NCBI RefSeq assembly: GCF_001553955.1
Contig: NZ_CP014234.1
Location: forward strand, 1,674,001 to 1,738,000
Direction of reading: 5' to 3'
Origin: Moraxella osloensis
GTDB lineage: Bacteria; Pseudomonadota; Gammaproteobacteria; Pseudomonadales; Moraxellaceae
DNA length: 64,000 bases
The translations under genes were made by a program, and so were the position numbers. Below the pieces are notes generated by a model. The model had not been told where the DNA came from. It ran no database searches and saw nothing but the letters and a program-made list of their open reading frames with translations. Every line of letters begins with the position of its first letter. Position 1 is the stretch's first letter. Positions 26,096-35,122 of this stretch are shown here, piece after piece.

Positions 26096-26144
26096 GTTTG
26101 GCGGTAATGGATAGGGGTCAATGATATAAAAATAACCGACAACA

Positions 26145-26175
26145 AAAAACCCCAAACTAATAAGCTTGGGGTTAA
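26145..26175 (-). terminator. Terminator of tRNA-Phe
   Basis: AACCCCAA and TTGGGGTT form an 8-bp stem at about 26147-26172. It is followed on the minus strand by a T run, about 25 bases after the tRNA 3' end. Confidence 0.8.
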
Positions 26176-26199
26176 TCGATTTATACCTAAGACAAATGA

Positions 26200-26275
26200 T
26201 GGTGGCGTGGGGCAGGATCGAACTGCCGACACACGGATTTTCAATCCGTTGCTCTACCGACTGAGCTACCGCGCC
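26200..26275 (-). tRNA. tRNA-Phe (GAA)
   Basis: A 76-base cloverleaf with the CCA end encoded. The D arm (TAGCTCAGTCGGTAGAGC), anticodon arm ACGGA-TTGAAAA-TCCGT with anticodon GAA, and T arm GGCAG-TTCGATC-CTGCC are perfect. The acceptor stem GGCGCGG/CCACGCC has one C-A mismatch at the fifth pair. Confidence 0.96.
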
Positions 26276-26387
26276 ATGTTTGTCAGCATCAGTATTTGAG
26301 CGGCTATTAAACTAAAAATCGCCAAAGGTGTCAAGCACTATTTTAAACTTTTTGCAAAAAGTTGCTAGTAACTGGCAAAATACCCAT

Positions 26388-26786
26388 TCATATCAATTCG
26401 TACATGGCTAAAATACGATGAATGGCGCCGCAGCCGGGTACAAACTTGGTATTGCCTTTTTTGCGCTCAATGTCGGTGACTTGTTTGACGAATTTTGGGG
26501 CAAGACCGCGCCCGCGATTGGCGGGATGCAGCACAATATACTGTAACAATCGGCTAGACTCGATGCCTTCATTAAAGCAGCCCATCGCGGCAATCGGTTT
26601 TTCATTGAACATCCCCAAATACAGGATATCACCCTTGGCGAAGGCCTTTTCAAAAAACGCCACAGCATCACGACCTGTAGCAAACTCAGGCGAGCTATCG
26701 TACAATTTTTCCACCCGCAATTTGAGTTCAGGATCGTCAATGCTATTGTTTTCAAAGTTATTGATGGCAACGGATTCTAATGGCAT
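26388..26786 (-). CDS. GNAT-family acetyltransferase-like protein
   Basis: A 132-residue protein with the GNAT fold. The acetyl-CoA loop is in IVLHPANRGRGLAPKFVKQVTDIERKKG (R/Q-x-x-G-x-G/A form), preceded by a strand ILYLGMFNEKPIAAMGCF. Substrate unknown. Its size, and the pantothenate genes panB and panC in the same window, recall PanZ/PanM, the acetyl-CoA sensor that matures PanD. The likeness is weak and I see no decisive PanZ residue. Confidence 0.7.
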   Translation of the reverse strand: MPLESVAINNFENNSIDDPELKLRVEKLYDSSPEFATGRDAVAFFEKAFAKGDILYLGMFNEKPIAAMGCFNEGIESSRLLQYIVLHPANRGRGLAPKFVKQVTDIERKKGNTKFVPGCGAIHRILAMYELI

Positions 26787-26796
26787 AAAGCCCTCC

Positions 26797-26829
26797 TTTT
26801 TAATTAGCGCACGTTTTAATTAGCGCATG
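26797..26829. repeat. 16-bp tandem duplication upstream of the GNAT gene
   Basis: Two copies of TTTTAATTAGCGCA(C/T)G lie end to end (26798-26813 and 26814-26829), just before the GNAT start. The unit contains TTAATTA, so it could affect its promoter. Confidence 0.75.
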
Positions 26830-26979
26830 TTGATTTAGTATAAAATAGTCACTAGGATACCAACAAACTTATAATTGTTATTCCGTGTTTTTTGCTAAAA
26901 ATAAAAGCTGTCAATGCTTTGGTAAGGCGTTGGGCAGCATGTTGGTAAGGCGTGATGGCTTTTTTGGGTTAACCAAATC

Positions 26980-27468
26980 TTGGATACACTCTGTGAAATG
27001 ATAAAGTGTTTTTCAAAACAACCTGCTCGATGCCGTCCACTAACGGAGGGCGAAAAAGCCATCTCGGTTAGCGTATTTGGTGATACGTTACAGCTTGATA
27101 GTATACGCCTAAAAACCGCATGGTGGGTGCTCAAAGGCTATGCGGTCAGTCCCAATGGTCATGTGTATTTTCATCCAGCAGATTTTTGTGATGATTTTAG
27201 TCAGCAAAATGTCTATCTGCGCGCGTGGCTGGTGCATGAATTGACCCATGTTTGGCAAATCCAACAAGGCATTAAGGTGTTTCGCCGCGCCCTGCTCAAT
27301 CGGCGCTATAGCTACGAGCTGCAAGCCAATAAGCCATTTGGCCGTTATGGCATAGAGCAGCAAGCGCGTATGGTGGAAGATTATTATCGAAAACGTGAGC
27401 TCAAACAGGATTATGAGCCATTACTCGCCTTTATTCCGTTTGCCAGTTTACAGCCTGCCACCGCCTAG
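26980..27468 (+). CDS. Putative metallopeptidase-like protein (Vgr-related) with HELTH motif
   Basis: A 162-residue protein with a zinc-site motif HELTHVWQ (about residues 87-94), the HExxH signature of metallopeptidases, after a segment GYAVSPNGHVYFHPADFCDDFS. Similar proteins in Acinetobacter are annotated as Vgr-related, but no type VI secretion gene is nearby. There is no signal peptide. The C-terminus (YELQANKPFGRYGIEQQARMVEDYYRKREL) is family-like and helical. The ATG at 26980 is the first start. Catalytic activity is not proven by the motif alone. Confidence 0.6.
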   Translation: MDTLCEMIKCFSKQPARCRPLTEGEKAISVSVFGDTLQLDSIRLKTAWWVLKGYAVSPNGHVYFHPADFCDDFSQQNVYLRAWLVHELTHVWQIQQGIKVFRRALLNRRYSYELQANKPFGRYGIEQQARMVEDYYRKRELKQDYEPLLAFIPFASLQPATA

Positions 27469-27530
27469 CGTTATCAACTCTCTGTGTCGCTGTCACTACC
27501 TCATGTTTGTCGCGATTGCGGTAGTTTTTT

Positions 27531-27539
27531 TGGTATAAT
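27531..27539 (+). promoter_or_regulatory. Extended -10 promoter element before eptA
   Basis: TGGTATAAT, an extended -10 box, lies about 120 bases before the eptA start. It is identical to the elements before hemN and hemA. Confidence 0.5.
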
Positions 27540-27659
27540 TGCTTGATGGATGGGTGTCTTAAGGTTCAGTTAAGCTAAATCTGTATGATAGCCTCATCCT
27601 AAATTTGGTTATTATATAATGGCTATTTTTTGGTGCATTTAGATAAGGTGAGTAATCGT

Positions 27660-29306
27660 ATGTCAGTGAATAACTCTCGATGGTTAGCATGGCGTCAGCA
27701 AGGTATTAATGCTTATGTGATGATGGGTATTGTCGCGCTATTTTTGACCCTAACCGCCAATATTACTTTCTTTGATAAAGCCACGGAAGTCTATCCGTTT
27801 GCCCAGCATATTGGGTTTATAGGCTCATTGCCGTTGGTGCTATTCGGTGTCATGCTACTGGTTATTGTGCTGCTCAGCTATCGTTACACCCTTAAAGCGG
27901 TATTGATTTTTTTGCTATTGACCGCGGCAGTCACGGCGTATTTTACTGATACTTATGGCACTGTCTATGATGTCAATATGCTACAAAACGCGCTACAAAC
28001 CGATAAAGCAGAAAGCGCCGATTTGTTTAACGTCAATTTTATCTTACGCATTTTATTGCTTGGGGTATTGCCTAGTGTGTGGGTGGCGTGGCAAAAGGTC
28101 ACATTTCCCCCCATCAAGCGCAGCATATTGCAGCGCGGCTTGACGTATTTGGTCAGCCTCGGTTTGGTAGTGTTACCGATTTTGGCAATGAGTAAAAATT
28201 ACGCCAGTTTTTTCCGTGAACATAAACAGCTTCGTAGCTATACCAATCCTGCAACCCCTGTATATGCACTGGGTAAACTTGCCAGTATACAGCTCAAACA
28301 AGCACAAGCTCCCAAAACCCAAATCATGCATGCCACCGATGCGGTGCAGGTGAGTAATCCTACCACCCGTAAGCCAAAACTGGTGGTATTTGTAGTTGGA
28401 GAAACCGCGCGCGGCGACCATGTGCAGCTAAATGGGTATAACCGAACTACCTTCCCGCAGATGGCAGCGACGGCTGGGGTAACTAATTTTAACCAAGTCA
28501 TCGCCTGCGGTACCTCAACCGCTTATTCGGTGCCTTGTATGTTTAGTTATGTCGGCATGAAAGACTACGATGTGGATACCGCCAACTACCAAGAAAACGT
28601 ACTTGATACCTTACATCGCCTAAAGGTTAATATCTTGTGGCGTGATAACAACTCAAGCTCAAAAGGCGTCACTAATCGTTTGCCCGCGGCGGATTTTGTC
28701 GATTATAAAACTGCGCGCAACAATACGATGTGTAATACCAACCCCTATGGCGAGTGCCGCGATGTGGGTATGCTAGTAGGCTTAGATGACTACGTCAAAC
28801 AACAAGCTAACCAAAATACGCTTAACCAGGATACCCTAATTGTGCTGCACCAAATGGGTAATCACGGACCTGCGTATTTTAAACGATATGATAAGCAATT
28901 TGAAAAATTCACCCCAGTCTGCCAAAGCAATGAACTTGCCAAATGCGACCCACAAAGCGTGATTAATGCCTTTGACAATGCGCTACTTGCCACCGATGAC
29001 TTTTTGGCAAAAACGGTGAACTGGTTAGACAAATATGACAGCACCCACCAAGTAGCGATGCTGTATGTCAGTGACCACGGTGAAAGTCTGGGCGAAAACG
29101 GCATCTATTTACATGGTATGCCTTATAAAATCGCGCCTAAAGCGCAAAAACACGTCGCATCGATGTTTTGGGCAGGTAAACACTCAGGCATTCAAGCAGT
29201 GCCATCTAATACTGAGCTCACCCATGATGCCATTACCCCAACCTTGTTAAAACTGTTTGATGTGCGTGCGCAAACCGTACAAGGCAAACCTTTATTTATC
29301 AAGTAA
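27660..29306 (+). CDS. eptA: Lipid A phosphoethanolamine transferase, MCR/EptA family
   Basis: Inner-membrane enzyme that moves phosphoethanolamine onto lipid A phosphates, lowering negative charge and sensitivity to polymyxins. From ATG 27660, behind AAGGTGAG, it has 548 residues; the ORF opens upstream at 27630. Five transmembrane helices occupy about the first 190 residues, then a periplasmic alkaline-phosphatase-like domain. The nucleophile Thr is in ACGTSTAYSVPCMFSYVG. Metal ligands are the Glu in VVGETARGDH, the His in LHQMGNHGPAYFKRYD, the Asp-His in YVSDHGESLGENG and the His in YLHGMP. Long stretches, such as YFTDTYGTVYD and CNTNPYGECRDVGMLVGLDD, closely resemble MCR-1. pap2 follows at 29411, the order found beside mobile mcr-1. 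Confidence 0.95.
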   Translation: MSVNNSRWLAWRQQGINAYVMMGIVALFLTLTANITFFDKATEVYPFAQHIGFIGSLPLVLFGVMLLVIVLLSYRYTLKAVLIFLLLTAAVTAYFTDTYGTVYDVNMLQNALQTDKAESADLFNVNFILRILLLGVLPSVWVAWQKVTFPPIKRSILQRGLTYLVSLGLVVLPILAMSKNYASFFREHKQLRSYTNPATPVYALGKLASIQLKQAQAPKTQIMHATDAVQVSNPTTRKPKLVVFVVGETARGDHVQLNGYNRTTFPQMAATAGVTNFNQVIACGTSTAYSVPCMFSYVGMKDYDVDTANYQENVLDTLHRLKVNILWRDNNSSSKGVTNRLPAADFVDYKTARNNTMCNTNPYGECRDVGMLVGLDDYVKQQANQNTLNQDTLIVLHQMGNHGPAYFKRYDKQFEKFTPVCQSNELAKCDPQSVINAFDNALLATDDFLAKTVNWLDKYDSTHQVAMLYVSDHGESLGENGIYLHGMPYKIAPKAQKHVASMFWAGKHSGIQAVPSNTELTHDAITPTLLKLFDVRAQTVQGKPLFIK

Positions 29307-29410
29307 AGTTATCCAGTAAAGCCATTTGGGTAATTAGAGCCATTTAAGTAATGTTAGACATAAAAAGTGCGTCCAACTCCAGCGACGGCAAGATAGATGG
29401 TTCAAAATAG

Positions 29411-30190
29411 ATGATTATACAGACCGCTAAATTAAAAAATTTTGCCAGTAGGCAGACCGTGCTCGGACTGGTACTGGCCATCATCTTTACGCTAACGCTG
29501 GAGCACAGTGCCATCGATGTAGCCATCAGCCAGTACTTTTATTCCCCCATAGATGGCTGGCTGCTTGCCAAAGAATCACTACTCCCTAACTTAATTTTTT
29601 ATACCATTCCCAAAAGACTATTAATTGCGTTTGAAGTCTATATGGCAATCGCATGGCTACAACGCTACTTATTACAACGCCGTTCATTGAGTCACTGGCT
29701 TGCCAAGCGACAGGCATGGTTTAAGCCTTTTAGCCCACTATCACTGACTGAAATGGGCTATCTTTTAGTCGGGATGGTGTTGGTACCTTTGATTATCGCA
29801 TCGCTTAAAGGGGTGACTCATGTGGTGTGTCCCAATCACTTGCAAATTTTTGGCGGTGAGTATCCGTATCTCACGATACTAGAAAACATCCAAGCCGGAA
29901 CCCCCTCAAAATGCTTCCCTGCGGCGCATGCCAGTGCTGGGTTCGCCCTGTATGCTTGGGCGTTTATCCCAAGTCTTTGGCACAAGCGCTGGCACATCGC
30001 AGCGATGGTGACGGTGATAGCTTGGCTAATGGGTGGGTATAAAATGTTGATAGGTGACCATTTTTTCAGTCATACGCTGGTATCTATGAGCTTGGCATGG
30101 GGGATTTGCGCGGCAGTGGCATGGGCTTGGTGTCGATTTTATGCCAAACCTGCGTCCGCAAAAAGTTCGAAGCGCTGGTTTATGGTATAA
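29411..30190 (+). CDS. pap2: PAP2-family membrane phosphatase
   Basis: A 259-residue inner-membrane PAP2 phosphatase with about six hydrophobic segments. The three catalytic motifs are present: KGVTHVVCP (motif 1), FPAAHASAGFALYAW (motif 2) and GDHFFSHT (motif 3 with nucleophile His). Relatives (LpxE, LpxT, PgpB) act on lipid A, undecaprenyl or phosphatidylglycerol phosphates. Placement 104 bases after the phosphoethanolamine transferase points to lipid A or carrier lipid, though the substrate is unproven. A terminator hairpin follows. Confidence 0.9.
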   Translation: MIIQTAKLKNFASRQTVLGLVLAIIFTLTLEHSAIDVAISQYFYSPIDGWLLAKESLLPNLIFYTIPKRLLIAFEVYMAIAWLQRYLLQRRSLSHWLAKRQAWFKPFSPLSLTEMGYLLVGMVLVPLIIASLKGVTHVVCPNHLQIFGGEYPYLTILENIQAGTPSKCFPAAHASAGFALYAWAFIPSLWHKRWHIAAMVTVIAWLMGGYKMLIGDHFFSHTLVSMSLAWGICAAVAWAWCRFYAKPASAKSSKRWFMV

Positions 30191-30195
30191 AGGTA

Positions 30196-30231
30196 TAAAA
30201 AAGCGTTGAGGAACACCCCACGCTTTTTTTG
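30196..30231. terminator. Bidirectional terminator between pap2 and lolB
   Basis: AAAAAAGCGT and ACGCTTTTTT form a 10-bp stem, with runs of A before and T after on either strand. It separates the convergent pap2 and lolB genes. Confidence 0.8.
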
Positions 30232-30241
30232 GGTTTCATGG

Positions 30242-30922
30242 CTAGTTTAAGCGATTGATGGTCATCACCACTTTATAGCCACCCGGATGACTGGCAGTTA
30301 AGCGAGAAGGCAGTTTATCGTTACTGTTGCTATAGCTAAAAGTGGCTGTCCAATCGCCATTTTGGGCATTCACTAGGCGATTAGTGCTGTCTTTTTTATC
30401 ATTGGCATCACTGGGTGCTGGCTGACCTTGAATCCAGTAAGGCAGCTGTGAGATGGGCGCTTGCCAACCGGTTGCACGTAATAGCAGTTCTTCAGGGGTA
30501 GCGGCATTGATAGTGCCTTTTTCGTTGGTTAACGTCGCAGATTGACCATTGTAGCTGATTTTGGTTTGACCCGCATTCATCGCACCGGCAATCTCAATGG
30601 CAAAGTTTTGACCTTGCTGTGTCCAAATATAAAACGCACTGCCTGCCTGCTGCGGCGTGGTCATGCCAATTTTACCATTGATGGTAAATTGCGCGCTTGG
30701 TAGCGTACTTGCAGCCGCTTGCTCAGTAGATGTGGTCGATGGCGCCGTGGTTGTTTGGGTATTGACCACAGGGGTTGTCATCACTGTGGCGACAGGCTTG
30801 GCTAGGATTGGCTTAGTTGTTGCCTGTACTGACTGACAGCCTGTTAACAGCATACTACTGATGCCCAAACAGGCAATACTTAACCCCGTGACTTTGCTGG
30901 TGACCGCTGGTAATAAATGCAT
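30242..30922 (-). CDS. lolB: Outer membrane lipoprotein LolB
   Basis: Outer membrane receptor that accepts lipoproteins from LolA and inserts them. It has 226 residues with a lipoprotein signal ending LLTGC (Cys at ~29). A Thr/Ala-rich linker at ~30-75 is longer than in E. coli LolB. The LolB beta-barrel domain follows with FTINGKIGM, ATPEELLLRATGWQAPISQLPYWIQGQPAP and DWTATFSYS near the end. The large TPR gene lies upstream on the same strand, an order shared with other Pseudomonadales. ispE and prs, usual neighbours, are not here. Confidence 0.9.
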   Translation of the reverse strand: MHLLPAVTSKVTGLSIACLGISSMLLTGCQSVQATTKPILAKPVATVMTTPVVNTQTTTAPSTTSTEQAAASTLPSAQFTINGKIGMTTPQQAGSAFYIWTQQGQNFAIEIAGAMNAGQTKISYNGQSATLTNEKGTINAATPEELLLRATGWQAPISQLPYWIQGQPAPSDANDKKDSTNRLVNAQNGDWTATFSYSNSNDKLPSRLTASHPGGYKVVMTINRLN

Positions 30923-31181
30923 AATATCCTCAAATGTTAATCAAATTTGTTAATCAAGTTTTCATCAAATGTTAACTGGTTCCGCTCAAGTATAATGGTT
31001 TAAAAAACTGATGGGTAAACTATAAATAGCCATTGTTAAGCCTGTTTTGCTTAACTGCTCAAATTGGTGAAAAAGCGGTTGTTATTTATCTCTCGTTTTC
31101 CTGCTATTTACCTGTCATCTATCTGCTTTACAACCTTCATTGCTCGCTAGTCGTCATGCTTAGAGACGATTTTAGACAGCG

Positions 31182-33062
31182 CTATTGTAGATTTTTGGGT
31201 TGATAACCGAGTTCATGGACCAAGATTTGGTTGATGCGAGCCGCTTCTTTTTGGTTGCCCAAATTTAAGTAGGCTTGTTGCAGCAGCAGGCCGCTAATCA
31301 CATCGGGTACGATATCAAAATTATCCGATAACAGACTAATGACGGTGGCGTTATTAGCCTGATGCAGCGCTTGTTGCGACAGTATTTGACGCGCCCTTAA
31401 ACCGACTTCTTTATCATTAATTAATGCCGTCAGTAGGGCGGTCACTTCTTCATTATTTTGTTTTAAATTGACCAAGGTTTGCGCATATTCGAGTTGATAA
31501 TCCACGTTTGTGGGCGCAAGGCGAATCAACTCTTTTAACAGTTGCAGTTTACTGGCGTCATCATCATCGGGCAGTAACAGTACCTTGGCAAATAAGATAT
31601 CGGTATTATTGGGTAAACTGGTTTGTGCGCTATTAAGCAAGGCTAACGCTTGCGCGGTTTGGTTGTTTTTTTGCAAAATATTGGCTTGCATGATGTAGCT
31701 TTGCGGCGCGAAACTGTCAAATTGCTCCCGTAATTTGATGCTACTGGCAATCGCTTCATCAAAACGACTTTGCGAGATTAACAAATCAATCTGTTGCTGT
31801 CTGGCTTTGAGCACCAAGTCAGGTTGCATCACTTTGCCATAGTAGCCAATCGCATCATTGAGTAGGTTCTGGCGTTCGGCACTGACAGCCAAATAATAAT
31901 TGGCTTGGTCCTTAAAGTTGGGGCTGGCAATCAACGCTTTGAGTAAGCGATCTGCCGCGGCGTATTTTTTCAAATCAATACCCACCAAAGCGGCCAGCAG
32001 TTTGATTTCTTCATCTGCTAAAAACTGCCGATTAGCCGTGGCATTGAGCTGTTGCCAGACCTGCGCGCTTTTGCCTTGCTTTAGCATATAGCGAATTTGA
32101 TAGACAAATAGCGCTTTATTGTCAGGGACGGTTTTACGCGCTTGCGCAATAAACGCAATCACTTGATTACTGGGCGATAAGGCTTGCAGGATATCTGCTT
32201 TTAACGTCAAAAAAGCCGGGCTTTTTGGGTTGGTTTTAAGCGCCCGATTAATCGCCACTAACGCGGCTTTGGGCTGTTGAAACTGTAGCAGCAGACCTGC
32301 TTTCATGACCAGTAGTGAAGGGTTGTTTTTGATGTCTAATCGATTGAGCGTAGCAAGCAATTCAGCTTGGTCACGGGTTTCCGTGGGATAAATCCCAATC
32401 AAAATCTGACTTAAATCAGCGTCAGGATCGTACTGCAAAATTTGATTGAGCTTTTCACCGGCTAATTCATACTCGTGCGCTTTGAGTGCCAAATGGGTCA
32501 CATAAAAAATCGCCGGCACATGGTCAGGGTTTTGCTGTTGCCACGCATTGGCAAAAGCGAGTGACAACTGTGGCGGTTCATTTTGTAAAGATAAACCCAG
32601 TGCGCGTTCAAATACCGGGGCCGCATCCGCCAAAAAAGACTGCTGCTTATAGGTCGCTAACGCCTGATCTATACGACCGCGATCTGCGGCAAACTCTGCC
32701 ATCAAAATCGCATACAGGCTGGGCTGGCTAACAGACTGATTCACAGACTGACTAGCAGATGCAAAATTTGCCTCCGCACTAAAAACTGCTGGGCTAAACA
32801 ATAAGCTCGCCAACGTGAGTGTAGTCGCGACTACATTTTTGCCTAAAGCGGTAAAATTAAATACATCAAGCGGCTTTAAGTTAGATTTCAGATTGGGCTT
32901 TAGCTTGACAAAAAGTTGGTGCGGTGTTGATAACTGCATCGGTAAATCAATCGATAAACAATAAGGATTGACATATTTCGACGCAAAAAAGCGTGGATTG
33001 AGGGGACAACCACGCACAGCGCAACAAGCCGATGAAATAACCGCTGGAAACAACTTTCGCAT
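31182..33062 (-). CDS. Large tetratricopeptide-repeat protein, secreted
   Basis: Up to 626 residues; 585 from ATG 32939, which I favour as start because a signal peptide follows (VVATTLTLASLLFSPAVFSA). The mature part is a solenoid of TPR-like helix pairs, for example KAALVAINRALKTNPKSPAFLTLKADILQ and QTAQALALLNSAQTSLPNNTDILFAKVLLL. It probably acts as a periplasmic or outer-membrane-associated scaffold; no partner can be named. The gene lies between divergent hemA and lolB, a conserved order in Moraxellaceae and pseudomonads. A lolB-linked role in the envelope is inference. Confidence 0.8.
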   Translation of the reverse strand: MRKLFPAVISSACCAVRGCPLNPRFFASKYVNPYCLSIDLPMQLSTPHQLFVKLKPNLKSNLKPLDVFNFTALGKNVVATTLTLASLLFSPAVFSAEANFASASQSVNQSVSQPSLYAILMAEFAADRGRIDQALATYKQQSFLADAAPVFERALGLSLQNEPPQLSLAFANAWQQQNPDHVPAIFYVTHLALKAHEYELAGEKLNQILQYDPDADLSQILIGIYPTETRDQAELLATLNRLDIKNNPSLLVMKAGLLLQFQQPKAALVAINRALKTNPKSPAFLTLKADILQALSPSNQVIAFIAQARKTVPDNKALFVYQIRYMLKQGKSAQVWQQLNATANRQFLADEEIKLLAALVGIDLKKYAAADRLLKALIASPNFKDQANYYLAVSAERQNLLNDAIGYYGKVMQPDLVLKARQQQIDLLISQSRFDEAIASSIKLREQFDSFAPQSYIMQANILQKNNQTAQALALLNSAQTSLPNNTDILFAKVLLLPDDDDASKLQLLKELIRLAPTNVDYQLEYAQTLVNLKQNNEEVTALLTALINDKEVGLRARQILSQQALHQANNATVISLLSDNFDIVPDVISGLLLQQAYLNLGNQKEAARINQILVHELGYQPKNLQ

Positions 33063-33620
33063 TTAGCTCGCTTGGACAGTAACGTACCTAAAAATTACAG
33101 TCAGTATTACAATCAGTGACAAGTAAGATGTAACAAAATGTTCATGATAAAATTGAATTATACGGCTTCAACTGGTCGAACTATGTAGAATTATGGTTAA
33201 ATCGTATGAGTAAATAGCAACCAAACGAGCAGATGTGGCAGAATTAAGTAAAAAAATATGATGATAGCTCGAATGACTGTTCAAAATGCTAGGCATGCTA
33301 GATAAGGTAATGCTTTAAATTGTAATGCTTTAAAGCCTGGCTAAAGAATTTTACTGAATCAAAAAAGCAGGATGTTTTTCATTTTTTATTAGCAATGGTA
33401 TAATAATCCACTTTTCTACTTTACTTTTATTAAGTGGTTATTATTAAGTTGCTTTAAGTTTGTTTATATTGCCACTTTTCCCCCTGTGTTATCAAGCATG
33501 ACAAACGTCGATAGACTGATATAGGCTAGATGTCGCTTAGCTAGCACACTTAGCTAGCAAACTTGGGTTCACAAAAATCGGCTTTGATAAACGCGGTCAT
33601 TTTTAAGGTCATTACGTTAT
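33063..33620. promoter_or_regulatory. Long intergenic region between the TPR gene and hemA
   Basis: This AT-rich 558-bp gap holds the divergent promoters. The clearest is TTTTCA, 17 bases, then TATAAT at 33399-33404 with an extended TGG, giving hemA a leader of about 210 bases. Short repeats occur: AATGCTTTAAA twice near 33310-33340 and CTTAGCTAGCA twice near 33535-33560. I see no gene or RNA structure I can name in it. Confidence 0.5.
33376..33404 (+). promoter_or_regulatory. Promoter of hemA
   Basis: A -35-like TTTTCA, a spacer of 17 bases, and TGGTATAAT. The leader to hemA is about 210 bases, long enough for regulation at RNA level, but no known element is recognised. Confidence 0.55.
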
Positions 33621-34979
33621 ATGCAGCTTCTGGTTATTGGGTTAAATCATAAAACAGCGCCAGTTGCCATGCGTGAGCAATTGGCGTTTGCTGCTGAAGA
33701 TTTGCCGATTGCCCTAGATTCGCTCAAAGTGATCACCCAAGGCGCGGTGATTTTATCGACCTGCAACCGCACTGAAATCTATGCCCTAGCCCCTGAAGGA
33801 CAGGCCCTTACTAGCACGATGTCACAAGTGATTGAATGGCTAGCGGCTTTTAAAAACACGCCTATGCAAAAAATCGCGCCACACCTGTATCAATATCAAA
33901 ATAACCATGCACTGCTACATTGGGTACGGGTAGCGTCTGGGCTAGACTCGATGATTTTGGGCGAGCCGCAGATTTTGGGACAAATCAAACAGGCGGTGCG
34001 CCAATCCCGTGCCAAAGAAGCTATCTCGAGTAAGCTTAGCTGGGTGATTCAGCAGGTATTTGCCGCCGCCAAACAAGTGCGTAACGAAACGCGGGTAGGC
34101 TCACAAGCGGTATCGTTAGGCTTTGCCGCGGCCAAATTGGTGACCCAAATTTTTCAAAAACCTAGCAACAACACTTTGCTGGTGGTCGCGGCAGGTGAGA
34201 TGAATCGGCTGGTTGCGACCAATATTGCAGGTTTAGGTGTCGGCAAAGTCATCATCTGTAATCGTAGCCTTAAGCGTGCCGCGCTGCTTGCCTCTGAGCT
34301 TGAAACGATTGTGCCGCAGATTGAGATTACCCCGCTTGATCAATTACCCAGCGTGTTGCCGCAAGCGGATATTGTAACCAGCTGTAGCGGTAGCTTATAT
34401 ACCTTGATTGATAAAACCATGGTGAAACAGGCGTTAAAACAGCGCCGTCATCAGCCCATGTTAATGATTGATTTAGCAGTCCCTCGCGATATTGACCCTA
34501 CCGTCAGTGAGCTAGATGATGTTTATTTATACTCAATCGATGACTTACAACATGTGATTGCAGGCAATCTTGAACAGCGTCGCCAAGCTGCCGTAGAAGC
34601 AGAATTATTGGTGAGCCAAATCGTGGTGGCGATTGAGCGCAAATACTTGGTGCGCCAAGTGGGTCAGGATATTCAGCAGTACCGTGAGCAAGCCAAACAC
34701 CATGCGGATATGATTTTAAGCCAATCCTTACAGCAGCTTGCCGATGGTCATGCAGCCGAAGCCGTGTTAACCGAACTGACCCGTAAACTCACCCAAACGT
34801 TAACCCATGCACCGTCCAAACTATTGCGAGAAACGGCTAGCGAACAGCCCGTAGAAACCGTCAATTTTGTGGCACAACAGCTGACCCATGCCTTTCGCAA
34901 AGACAAATGCCCCTATCTCACCCATAACAACACCCTGCTTGATGACGAGCCAGCGTCACCATCTTTTGACAATCAATAA
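33621..34979 (+). CDS. hemA: Glutamyl-tRNA reductase
   Basis: First committed enzyme of the C5 tetrapyrrole route, reducing glutamyl-tRNA to glutamate-1-semialdehyde with NADPH. It has 452 residues. The N-terminal catalytic domain begins LLVIGLNHKTAPVAMREQL, and the nucleophilic Cys is in STCNRTEIYA at ~residue 50. The SGLDSMILGEPQILGQIK motif, an NADPH Rossmann fold (VVAAGEMNRLVATNIAG) and the dimerisation helix region follow. The C-terminus is unremarkable. hemN elsewhere in the window belongs to the same pathway. Confidence 0.97.
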   Translation: MQLLVIGLNHKTAPVAMREQLAFAAEDLPIALDSLKVITQGAVILSTCNRTEIYALAPEGQALTSTMSQVIEWLAAFKNTPMQKIAPHLYQYQNNHALLHWVRVASGLDSMILGEPQILGQIKQAVRQSRAKEAISSKLSWVIQQVFAAAKQVRNETRVGSQAVSLGFAAAKLVTQIFQKPSNNTLLVVAAGEMNRLVATNIAGLGVGKVIICNRSLKRAALLASELETIVPQIEITPLDQLPSVLPQADIVTSCSGSLYTLIDKTMVKQALKQRRHQPMLMIDLAVPRDIDPTVSELDDVYLYSIDDLQHVIAGNLEQRRQAAVEAELLVSQIVVAIERKYLVRQVGQDIQQYREQAKHHADMILSQSLQQLADGHAAEAVLTELTRKLTQTLTHAPSKLLRETASEQPVETVNFVAQQLTHAFRKDKCPYLTHNNTLLDDEPASPSFDNQ

Positions 34980-35000
34980 TTTTCCTATCGCTGAGCTTTT

Positions 35001-35028
35001 AAGCCCAAGTTTTTAAGCCTAAGTTTTC
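35001..35028. repeat. 14-bp tandem duplication between hemA and glnD
   Basis: AAGCCCAAGTTTTT is followed at once by the near copy AAGCCTAAGTTTTC. It lies in the hemA-glnD gap. Confidence 0.7.
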
Positions 35029-35122
35029 GCTACAAGCGGCGGCTAGCTTTTTTGCATCAAATTTGTAATACTGAAAATTGCTCTGCTAACTCTGATAACA
35101 ATGGCGTTGATTAGGATTTGCT

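Noticed and set aside
26388-26786. Assigning the GNAT protein as PanZ, partner of the panBC operon
   Set aside because: Size is suggestive, but panD is not here and no PanZ-specific residue could be recognised; only the fold is claimed.
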